A model generated the notes under the pieces. That model made no database searches. It saw only the letters and a list, made by a program, of their open reading frames with translations, and had not been told where the DNA came from. This document shows, in pieces, positions 55,101 to 64,000 of a stretch of 64,000 nucleotides of DNA; positions within the stretch are counted from its first letter, which is position 1, and every line of letters starts with the position of its first letter. Origin of the DNA: Cubamyces lactineus (lineage: Eukaryota; Basidiomycota; Agaricomycetes; Polyporales; Polyporaceae); assembly GCA_022376465.1 (NCBI GenBank), contig JACDTU010000016.1, positions 496,001 to 560,000 on the forward strand. Direction: 5' to 3'. A program made the translations under genes and the position numbers.

Positions 55101-56702
55101 TCGCGGAATTCATGAAGCAAGTATTTCCCCTTCATTTTTGTAAGCAGATAGACTAGATTATTGAAAGTGGCTCGCTCACATATTGCCAAGACCCAGAGTC
55201 CCTGGGTCATGCTGCGCCTTGGGGCGCGAACCGGACGCACTAGCTTTGCTCGCAGAAACCGGGCTAGGCTTGAATGTGGTTACTGCAGTAGTGCTCACCG
55301 TCGGAGCGGCCCTTTGTTGAAGTTGGGTGAAGAAATCTGGCCCCGAGTTGAAAAGAGGACCCGGCTGCGTGGAAGGAGGCGGCGGTACGGTAGAGGCCCC
55401 GTCAGACGGGGATGCCACCTGCGCAGAGTCGACTATCCACTTGTCCCTGTTCTTGAACTCTACCACGAAGACCTCGCTCGAGTCTACAAGCTCGTCGCCC
55501 ACAATTCGCTCGTCGTCTTCAAACAAGGAGGCGCCGCAGCCACGCAGGACATCCGCAGTGAAGAGTAGCTGGTCCGTCGACGAGTCGGAAGCAATCTTCC
55601 ATACTCGAAACTCGCCAGATGCAGCTTTCTGGGGGTTGATTGCTGTCGCGAAAGCACGACGCGCATCACTGATTTTGTCTGTCGAGGAAACAACCACTTC
55701 CTTCGGAGGAGTCGTCTGCCCGGGTACGCTAGACGGGGCTAGTAGATGTACTTTGAATGCAGGGGGTCGGAGTTCGAGCACGGCTTCTTGCAACAGTCCG
55801 CGCGCGATGACCTTCCGAGGGAGCGGGTATTTGGGCTCGCCATACCTGCGGAAAAGTGCCGTTACAATGAGCAAGACCAAAGAAAGAGCGGGGCATGTCC
55901 AAGCCATAGTTTTCGACAAGTTCTCTCGGTCGTACCGAGGGTATATGAATGGCGGAGTGCGTTGTCATAATAGGTCCGTGACGTCTGGTCATCGCCCAAC
56001 ACAGGTAAGACTAGCTGCGGCTTGCCTATACCTGTCGCCACCACCACCCCGGGCTAGCAAGGACGGTTGTGGCGTGAGCCCACTACCCAGATGAAAGGCG
56101 CCAGGATCGCCATCCTGCTGGACATGCCCACGGAAATCCATAAAGGAGAGTACATACCATTCCTTTAACTTGGACCATACCTCCTCCGGCACAAACTCGC
56201 AATCGACGTGCTCGATGAGGTCAGATGTGACCTGCCCTCTCTGATCACAGAGAGGCGTGTTGTCGACCGCGCCCACATCCTTCTCTTCCACACGGCCCTC
56301 CTTGTCTTCCAGGCCGGTCATCGCCTTCTTCCACCGCAGATACCATCGCCTAGAGACAATGTACCACGTCTGGCCCACCTGCATCTCCTTGTTCATTCCC
56401 TTTTCTACGAACTCCAGCTTCTGCGCAGAGGACCAGGCTGCATCCGCACCAGAGACGGGACGGCCTTGATCCTCGCCCTGCTCAGCCATGTATGCATCGA
56501 TCTCGGAAGAACCGAGGTCGGCAGGTGAGGGTGCGGGGACATCATTGCCTTGTAGTGATTGGGGGTCCTGCGAGGCAGAGCGTTTGGGAGAAGACGAAGA
56601 GGCCTCTGATTGCATGGATAGTGAGCGTTGTCTCTTGCGGCTGTTTGTCGTGTCCTGCGCGATCAATGAAGGAGAGCTCGATGGCGATGGCGGCGTCAGC
56701 AT
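52139..56702 (-). CDS. Ubiquitin carboxyl-terminal hydrolase with DUSP domain (UBP12/USP15 type)
   Basis: Cysteine protease that removes ubiquitin from proteins. The N-terminal disordered region starts [18 protein letters not shown]. The DUSP domain follows ([29 protein letters not shown]), then a ubiquitin-like segment with [19 protein letters not shown]. The catalytic Cys box [20 protein letters not shown] is split by an intron at about 55120-55170. [20 protein letters not shown] follows, with zinc-binding CPEC and [10 protein letters not shown] pairs, [19 protein letters not shown], and the His box [20 protein letters not shown] with the Asp in FDDSYVTP. A long acidic C-terminal tail ends at 52139. 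Start chosen at the first ATG in frame; an upstream exon is possible, because the frame stays open (SFSYFASATTTNA) before it. Confidence 0.94.
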
Positions 56703-56909
56703 AGCATTAGTGGTCGTGGCGGAGGCAAAGTAAGAAAATGACAAGTCCTCCAGCGGCCGCGTATTCTCCAGAAGCGCGACTTGGCGCCCGTCACTTGCCC
56801 TAGTGTGAGCAATCGCACAGTGACACTATCAGACAAAACAGTTGTCTTTGTCGCCGATGATATACATGATAAATTCCAAGAACCATACCACATTATACAA
56901 AGTTGTGAT

Positions 56910-59413
56910 TCATAGATGCTCAATGAATCTCCGGACCACTCCCGCCAATTCATTATCTACGTCCGTCAACGTCGTCTCCTTCCGCGAGACCTCCATATAC
57001 GCTTCGCCGTCTACCGGGCGTCCGTCAGCACCCGTGCCTAATCCACGCTTCCCGATGTACCAATGCTGGGGGTTCTGCCCGCGGGAGAAGACTTCTAGAA
57101 TGTCGTGGTCGCTGGATCGTGCGCGTTGATTGACTTTCTCACCGTCTTCGGAAGGCGGTGGGAGACGTACCTGCGTAACAGCCTCTGCCCGTGGTATAAA
57201 TGCTCACTCCGCGAGTCAAACCCCGTAGACGAAACGGTGGTGTACTCGTCCATCGCGACGATATACCGGTCCTTGGGCTGCAGGATCTTCGTCGCCGAAG
57301 GTATATGTTGATCCGTTGCACTGAAGAGATGGTTAATTACCACACCAACTGACATGTAAGGTTCGCATACCGTAACGAATCTTCCTTGACGACCTTCGCA
57401 ACGTCCTGCACAAGTTGAACGGCCGCATCAGAAAGGACCATTGAATCCGGCACGCTGTCTACGCCTGTTACGATGGCCACGGTACAATCTTCCTCCTAGT
57501 TTGATATTAGTATATGGCTGCGATGTGTAAGAGATTCCTTACAGTAAGATGTAGGACACGTCGCTTTTCCGTGGCAAGCGGGTCGCTGGGGCTTGCTATA
57601 TGCACAAGCGCCTGGAGGAACGACTTGGTAACCCTTGGTGTTGTCGTATTGTTCGTTGGGGACGTCGTAGGTGGATCGAAGGATCCCAAGGCGGCTCCGC
57701 TCGTTCCAGTTTGGGCATTATCTGGTGTCGAGGAGGCAGAAGGATTCGCTTCGGGTGTCAAAATATTCTTCGCCCCTGCGGGGTCGCAAGAGTCGCCTAG
57801 TTGCGAGCTGTGAGACAGGGCGGAAGGCGCGGGGGACGCAGCTCGTGTATGCGAGCCTATGCTTTCTGTTGTAATGGCCTCAAGGAGAGATGCTGTATCG
57901 ACCTCTAAAGTCTCTCTGCCCTGGACAGAGGCACCCCCGTGAGGTCTCAAGTCGTTACTCTTGTCAGTACCCGTATCTTCTTTCTGGTCGTTGGTGGTTG
58001 CAAAGTTGGGGATAGGAGCTGGTGCCGCAAGCACAGTAGACGCCTTTGCGCTGTTCCCAGATTTTCCAAAGGTTAGGTAACCAGGCCACGCCCATTTCAA
58101 GTTCTTCATATCTAGCCCAAGGTTCATGTTTGGCATAGGTGGAAGCGGGAGCAAGGTGCTCGCTGAGGTGCGACCATTCGCCGTATTGCTTGACGATTGT
58201 GAAGGCGGAGGCACTGAAGGTCCCGAATCATGGGTAGCAACGGGCGTAGAAGAAACAACTGGCGGCCCAGGCCCTGCCGAGTTAGCACGAGAGACAGGTG
58301 TCGCAGGTGGCGGAATGCGAGATAAGACAAAACGAACAAGCGCAGGAGGGTATCGAGGTGCACGAGTGGGTATCACATAGGGCGGTATTAGCGCAAATGC
58401 CATCAGCTCTTGTGGTAGTTTGGATACGAACGACTCCAGTAACGGCGTGAGTTCCTTATGCAGAGGATGCAGCGGTATCCCTATTTTGATTGAGCACGAC
58501 GTGGATAAGTAGTTTGTCTTGCACATACCAAGATGGGTCCCGAAATCTTCGTCTTCTATGTCCCACTTCCACGCCCATACGGTGAAGAAGCGCTCCAGCT
58601 GTAGTTCAAGAGCCTCTTGACCAAGAGTCGACAAGACCGAAGTAAAGGAGCCATGCAACAACTAGTACAGTGGGACTTTGATCATCGCGTGCTCCAAGAT
58701 CTGCGCTGGCCAGGTATGACGCACCTTGAATCCTTCATATCCACGTTGAAAGTGTGCACGTACAGCCTCGTCATGCACTGAGCCGTCGTGGTAGTCATAG
58801 AGAACAGTAGGCCGAGAAGCTTGCTCCTTCTCTTTCCCTTTGGACTTGCCCTTGGAGTTCTCTTTCGTCTTGGTGGTCGGCGGAGGCTGTCTAGGAGTCT
58901 TTGCAACCTCATAACACTTGTGTGGCATTAGCATCAATCACTACACGCGAGCGAGAGGGACTGAGGGGGGGGGGGATTGATTGATGTACACTAGGGGACG
59001 GCCCAAATAACACATATGTACATGCGCGGCAGCATCCCATAACGCGCAGAGGATAGACAGCACTCACAGCATGTATCCAGAAATTAGGCTCGGGAGAAAG
59101 CATAACCATCCGCCTCGCCTGCGAGTGTACATTCTCGCAGGGTACACCCGCATTGAACATCCTGTAGTCGCTCAGCTTTACGCCACGCTACTTCGCTGCT
59201 ACATACGTACACTCACTCTGAGAAGTTCACCAGGGCTTTAGCAAGGCCAACCTGCCTTAAGATTCGGTCGCGAGACACCGCGTGCTCGCGAGCAGTGTAG
59301 AATAGGATATGCGCGAGTTCCTCTGCATCTTCGTCTTCCGGGTGCAGTGTAGCAGGCTTGAGTGTTGGATTGTATATCGTAAGATAGAGCAGTGAAGGCG
59401 GTATTCTACTCAT
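56910..59413 (-). CDS. CCZ1: CCZ1, subunit of the Mon1-Ccz1 Rab7 exchange factor
   Basis: Activates Ypt7/Rab7 on late endosomes and autophagosomes. The first longin domain begins MSRIPPSLLYLTIYNPTLKP and runs through AEELAHILFYTAREHAVSRD and ILRQVGLAKALVNFSE, the family's best-conserved stretch. Next come NVHSQARRMVMLSPEPNFW, a basic linker (KENSKGKSKGKEKEQ), FFTVWAWKWDIEDEDFGTHL, then a long Ser/Pro/Thr-rich insert (about 57600-58330) before the later longin domains (DRYIVAMDEYTTV, QHWYIGKRGLG). The C-terminus is VDNELAGVVRRFIEHL. An intron of 151 nt (58917-59067) carries an 11-G run on the + strand. Start ATG fits the family. Confidence 0.93.
58965..58975. repeat. Homopolymer of 11 G (C in the CCZ1 sense) inside an intron
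   Basis: Uninterrupted run within the 58917-59067 intron of CCZ1. Probably length-variable and a likely spot for sequencing error. Confidence 0.85.
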
Positions 59414-59586
59414 GAGAAGACAAGACAAACGACAGGCTGAAGGTCAAGCTGTGAGAGTAGCAGTCAGCCTCGTCGAGCAGAGAGCACTGACAGTGACGTG
59501 CTGGTGTGGCTGATGACCAAATCAAGTACAGAAAGCGGGTCTCTCGCTTGTTCTCGCTCAGCTCACCTTTCCCCTCGACCGCCATC
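59414..59586. promoter_or_regulatory. Compact divergent promoter of CCZ1 and the CCCH protein
   Basis: Only 173 bp between two outward-facing start codons, so both promoters and leaders must overlap or nearly so. No TATA box seen. Confidence 0.5.
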
Positions 59587-61307
59587 ATGGATACGCCTTC
59601 GACCTCCGCAGCCGCGCTCAAGCTCAAAATCCAGCAGCTCGAAAGTGCGTATTTCTTGTTGCCGTGGCTCAGCCTGCATTCTCACAACAGCATAGGCGTT
59701 ATCAACCGCCGCAAAGCTGCAGAGGCTGCACCGACCCAACCTCCCGCACCATCTACTTCTGTGCGACCCCGTAGCAATGTCTATATCAACCCCAACTACA
59801 AGCCTCCATCAAAGGTCGTCAAGCCCCCCGCACCACCACCGCAGCCTCGACCGGCAGCCCGGCCACCGCCAACGCTTCCCCAAGAGAAACGCGACGTCGT
59901 GATCAACGGCGTCGAGTTCGAGTCGTCTGGCCGTGCGTTAGTCCGTAAAGATTGTAAGTCATCTGCAAAGATCCCTTTGTGGAGGATGGTGTGCTTTTTT
60001 TCTGGTCGACTTCTAGCTACGCCCGACCGGACAGATGCAACCTGACTTTCGATGTTGCCCTGGATAACGAGTACAGTCGTAACCTGGTAGCAAGGATTGC
60101 AGGATCGCGCATCCGTCGAGGTGTATGCGACAGTCGAGCGGCGATCGCTGTCTTCCACCGTCACTCCCCCACAGTCTCGACTCACGCTAAGCTGTCCGAC
60201 AGTGCCAAGGCCTCCTCGACCGCCCCCGACCGCAACCACCTTGAAACACATCACACGACCCATAGCACCACAATCATCATTCAGGACCAAAGCAGGAGTC
60301 ATTGTCAATCCAAACCGTGCATTCAAGTCCAAGGTGTCGAAACGAGGGCGGCCGATGAACCGCAACATGACTCTCAACAACACACGCAGGCCATACCAGT
60401 CTGTTTTCATGCATCAATTGTTTCTTCATACACCATTTACCGAAGCTTTCAGGTCTCGCAAGAGAGCCAAGTACTCGGACAAGCCATGTCCACAATTCAC
60501 CTCGACCGGTGCGTCCGCATTACGCGATTCTCGTAGTTTCCATCATTCAATTCCGTTCGATATCGTGCGCCTCTACCAACTAACCCAGGTGTCTGCAACC
60601 GAGGTCTTACATGCATGTATCAGCACGATCCGAGCAAGATCGCGATCTGCTGGGCGTTCCTCAAGGGCAACTGCCCACACTCCGCAGAGACGTGCCAACT
60701 GTCGCACGATCCCACACCACAACGGACGCCTCTGTGCGTGCACTTCGCCAACAACGGGCGTTGCACACGTGCGAATTGCCCTTTCCCGCACGTCCGCATC
60801 GGGCCGCGAGAGGGGATCTGCCGCGACTTTGCGGTGCTTGGCTACTGCGAGAAGGGCCTCGATTGCGACAAGCAACATGTCCGCGAGTGCCCTGACTTCG
60901 CGGAGAAGGGCCAGTGCGCGACCAAGGGATGCAAGCTCCCGCACGTCATTCGTGCAAGCCGCCAACGCAAGGCTGCAGAAGGGGCTCGACCGCCCGCTTC
61001 CTCTACCTCTGAGCACTTAGCTCCCGCAACAAATGCTGATGCTGTCCCTTCCTCAGCTGTGGCTGAGTCTGCTGCTGATGATACTAACGGTACGTCCAGC
61101 TCTCATCGGGTCACGGCTGAGGATGGGAACATGGGAGATGAGTTCATCTCCCTCACCTTCCACGAGGAGGAAAGTGATCAAGATGAAGAGGATGATGACG
61201 AGGACGAGGGAGACGGAAGCGAGGAGTACGAAGATGATCAAGAGGACGACGTTGAAGAGGGTCAGGCACCCCACAGCGACAACGCTGCTGAAGACGTCCA
61301 CGAGTAG
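59587..61307 (+). CDS. Five-CCCH zinc-finger protein, ZC3H3/Red5-like
   Basis: Probable nuclear RNA-binding factor; human ZC3H3 acts in poly(A) RNA export and fission yeast Red5 in elimination of meiotic transcripts. The start MDTPSTSAAALKLKIQQLES is a short coiled coil. A Pro-rich region with SNVYINPNYKPPSK and a basic stretch (AGVIVNPNRAFKSKVSKRGR) follow. The fingers are CPQFTSTGVCNRGLTCMYQH, CWAFLKGNCPHSAETCQLSH, CVHFANNGRCTRANCPFPH, CRDFAVLGYCEKGLDCDKQH and CPDFAEKGQCATKGCKLPH. The second Cys of finger 1 is provided by splicing over the intron ending at about 60590. An acidic Glu/Asp-rich C-terminus ends at 61307. The intron at about 59645-59695 keeps the frame open if retained. Confidence 0.88.
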
Positions 61308-61626
61308 ATTCCGCTTTTCGTTCATGGCCGATGTATTCCGATGTTGAACTATCTATGTCGCATGTATTTTGGCACGAATTGAATGCAATTGTCCAGCTTT
61401 ATGTGATTTTCCAGATTCACGTTGGTGTATTGCGTTGGGAGCATCATGTTCGATTCACTTCCCGACCTCACATTTTCGTGATGTTCCACTCCGCGGCGGT
61501 CCGAAGACATTGTCATGATGCTAGAATACAATGGCGGCATGAGGCTGTATTGATGGGTGCTCATAGCGGGGGACATATATATGCGACGAAGGACAGGAAA
61601 GCAGCATGAAAGGGGACCCGACACGA
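61308..61626. other. Convergent intergenic region, nothing recognised
   Basis: 3' flanks of the CCCH gene (+) and eL43 (-). AT-richer than coding parts. No gene or repeat. Confidence 0.45.
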
Positions 61627-62235
61627 TTATGCCTCCGTGATCTCACGGAGACGGCGAACAGTGCTGTACGCGAATGTCAACAGAGGCCTTTCGATGTGTC
61701 AAACAAGGATACGCACCTGCGAACCGTCGCAGCCGCCGTCGTCGAGACAGTCCATGCACCGCCCGCAATCACCTTCTTGCACGAGTTGCACTTCCAGATA
61801 CCAACGGCCTGGCGCTTCACGGAGTCCTGCAGCGTCGTGTTCCATCAGTTTCCACCCCATCGGTATGACACTTGCACCAGAACCAACCTTGCCGCAGAAG
61901 GTGCAGGTGTACCGTGCGTGCTGGGTGATTTCCATCTATTCAAACAGCCAAGGTCAGGACAGGTTTATTTCAAACGATTGTGAACACTACACACCTTTTT
62001 GACCTGCTTACGCAGGGAGGCACCGTAACGCTATTCCACCCATGTCAGCCCTTGGCCTTTTCGAACCCCTCTCGGACTGCAGTATGTCCGGCCGGTCGTC
62101 CAAGTGTAGATCAGCTACTCACAGTACCGTACTTGCCGGTAACGCCAACCTTGCGGGTACGCTTCGTCTGTAAAACGGACGCAAAAGGTCGGTTAGGGAT
62201 CCTTCAGCATTTCAGTATACACGAGCACGCACCAT
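61627..62235 (-). CDS. RPL43: 60S ribosomal protein eL43 (L37Ae)
   Basis: Zinc-binding large-subunit protein. After splicing: M, then [79 protein letters not shown] and [12 protein letters not shown]. The C-x2-C pairs (CTFC and CNSC) form the zinc site. Only the ATG lies in exon 1, because the first intron begins directly after it (GTGCGTGC). In all five introns cut a 92-codon frame. Divergent from the gene at 62825. Confidence 0.96.
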
Positions 62236-62824
62236 CTTGAGGAATTTGTGTCGGGGGCGTTGAGTACGGCGGCGTGCTTGCTTCAGGTATACGGAAAGTT
62301 AGCGTGGACAAATCGGGCTGCAGCTGTACAGTACCGGCAGCCACCGAGTGATTATGTAACCACACTTGGGCGTCTCTGCAACATCGCAGCGTCTATACTA
62401 TGGGCGTCTATCCCGTTGCTACAGCATCGCGCTTAACTCTGATTACACCGGTGGCCATCCATGCGACTCTCCAGTTTCTTCTGCATTTGCAGCTCTGGTG
62501 TTATATTGACTAACCAGCGACTACATACTGTATCGCAATGGAGAGTTCTCAGCTCGCTCTGCGCTTGAAGTCCTTGGTCGCGTTCATTTGCTATGTGTGG
62601 TTTCGCAAGATCCAAGTTGCTTGATCCAGTGCTCGCCGGAGGCGTCTGTCCCCTGGGCTTCTGTTCGAGGGCTGTTGTCCATGCGGCTAGCGACGGCCCA
62701 TCCGGCCGTTTCAGACACCCTCGTGAACTGCCTCTCTATCCTTGACCAGAATTATATTGCGCTCGCGACGCTGCTGCCAGTGCTCAACAGTAACCACAGG
62801 CTAGTACGACTTGCATGAAAGATA
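62236..62824. promoter_or_regulatory. Divergent promoter region between eL43 and the decarboxylase-fold gene
   Basis: 589 bp between outward-facing starts. A short frame at 62588-62818 reads through to the next gene's leader, but shows no family signal. No tRNA or repeat seen. Confidence 0.4.
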
Positions 62825-63872
62825 TGAGTGGTGACAACTCAGGTGCGACTGATCCAGTCTCTCCGTCAAAGCCAGCTCCATGGACCGTTCAGGCTGAAGT
62901 GAGTCTTGAGGACGTTGAATGATAGCAGAGAGGTTGCTCATATGTCCTTATGTTCGTTAGGCCTGGTGGTTCGTAACGTCCCTGGGGCATAAGCCGGATG
63001 CGGGAGAGACACTACCCATCAGCTACTTCCCCAGCCAAGAGACGCATTTGTACAAGTATAGCACTGGGCAAGATGCATTCCGTGGCGGGAGAGGGTCTAT
63101 CACGCTCATACGCTACACCGACACGCCCATTGGTACGAATCATAAACATGCCGCGGCGTATCATCTGCTAAGATGAACTGCATGGCTACAGGACCCTTTG
63201 ACGAGCTGGCTATTGTACCGGGAGACTTTACCAACCCTTTCGAACAGGAATCGCATCGAGTTACGCGAGCCTACGTCTCGAGTCTCGCGGCCGTCGTCAA
63301 TGGTATGTGCGCCACGAAGTCTCAATGTATGTCATATGTTCTAAAGTTGAACTCTAGGTCGCCACAATTGGGGATTCCCCCGCGAGCTCGCAGAGTTCGT
63401 CTTCACGCCCTCTCTTGAGCTTCCCCATGCATGCGAAGTCCGCGTCTACCCAGCTACCGCATTCTCGCCCATAGAATACTCCTCGAGCCCATGCTTCGCA
63501 GCGCTGATCAAACCCATATCCTGGCTACCTGCTATCCCCACCAGCCTCTCGCACTTTCCACGAGTGAAGCTCTGTCAGCCTCCCTTGGAACCGTCATCCG
63601 ACCCATCCTCCGATGGTCTCGTCGGGAATGCCAAATGGCAGATGTTAGACTGCAGCGACGCGCAAGGCCGCGCGAAGCCCTTCCGGTGCGAGGGTCTACT
63701 CCCACCTCTCGAGGACGTGCCCAGCCCAAGCCTACATCCTGCACCGCCGTCTACAAAGAAGAGGCTGGCCGACGGCGTTGACTTTCCTGCCGTAGACGCG
63801 TATAGCGTCGGCGTTCATTGGATAGAGATGTCGATGACATTACCGCAGGCGATTCCGCTTGCTACATTATGA
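62825..63872 (+). CDS. Acetoacetate-decarboxylase-fold-like protein, function unknown
   Basis: Spliced exons read MSGDNSGATDPVSPSKPAPW, AWWFVTSLGHKPDAGETLPI, SYFPSQETHLYKYSTGQDAF, GSITLIRYTDTPIGPFDELA, IVPGDFTNPFEQESHRVTRA, YVSSLAAVVNG, RHNWGFPRELAEFVFTPSLE and a C-terminal GVHWIEMSMTLPQAIPLATL. The GPFDELxIVPG ... NWGFPRELA pattern is typical of fungal proteins related to the acetoacetate decarboxylase beta-barrel. The active-site Lys of true decarboxylases could not be placed, so enzymatic activity is uncertain. Introns at about 62900-62960, 63133-63190 and 63302-63357. Length about 290 residues. No signal peptide. Confidence 0.72.
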
Positions 63873-64000
63873 AGTTTCTCTCATTGGACTCGGTGGGTGT
63901 AGTACTGAAGTGGATAGGGCTGCTGCGGTGTGACTATACATCGACATCTCTACTGTTTGTTAGATTCCAGCGTAACAATAGATCCCCAGCACATTGTACA

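Noticed and set aside
1..64000. Secondary-metabolite gene cluster or CRISPR array
   Set aside because: No polyketide synthase, NRPS, terpene synthase, P450 group or repeat-spacer array. The velvet gene alone does not make a cluster.

Overview
The window is nuclear DNA of a filamentous basidiomycete, most likely an Agaricomycete such as a polypore. The evidence is GC-rich sequence, many short spliceosomal introns of about 45-65 nt with GT...AG ends, about one gene per 2.2 kb on both strands, a U6 snRNA and a eukaryotic tRNA, and fungal-specific families (velvet, HET domain, fungal sulfite reductase with a flavodoxin domain, CYSTM). I cannot name the species. No bacterial, viral, CRISPR or intact transposon signature was seen.

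Left part (1-21 kb), mostly housekeeping. It holds the N-terminal part of DNA polymerase delta (POL3, cut by the left edge), divergent from the ribosome-quality-control hydrolase VMS1. Next come phosphomannomutase, a three-finger C2H2 protein, actin-related protein ARP9, ribosomal protein eL30, the large sulfite reductase beta subunit, and an alanine:glyoxylate aminotransferase with a possible mitochondrial alternative start. A head-to-head RNA polymerase III pair (U6 snRNA and tRNA-Ala) ends this part.

Middle (21-41 kb). It starts with a 78-aa two-exon gene with a homeodomain-like tail. Then come dynein intermediate chain and tRNA-splicing endonuclease SEN2 (divergent), a THP3/LENG8 SAC3-domain protein, cytochrome c1, a CYSTM microprotein, an unrecognised small gene, a velvet regulator, TIM23, and two adjacent single-exon HET-domain paralogues.

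Right part (41-64 kb). A sugar transporter is followed upstream by about 5.5 kb with no gene I can support, then dihydroxyacetone kinase, a UBP12/USP15-type deubiquitinase, CCZ1, a five-CCCH-finger ZC3H3/Red5-like protein, ribosomal protein eL43 and an acetoacetate-decarboxylase-fold-like protein.

The genes do not form one pathway. Small functional neighbourhoods can be read: RNA processing (SEN2, THP3, ZC3H3-like, U6), mitochondrial biogenesis (CYT1, TIM23), and carbon supply (transporter, dihydroxyacetone kinase). The least ordinary parts are the HET pair, the empty 5.5 kb, the short homeodomain-like gene and the alternative N-termini. Gene ends are given as CDS spans including introns. Splice sites were read by eye from GT/AG and frame continuity, so internal exons are less certain than the ends quoted.
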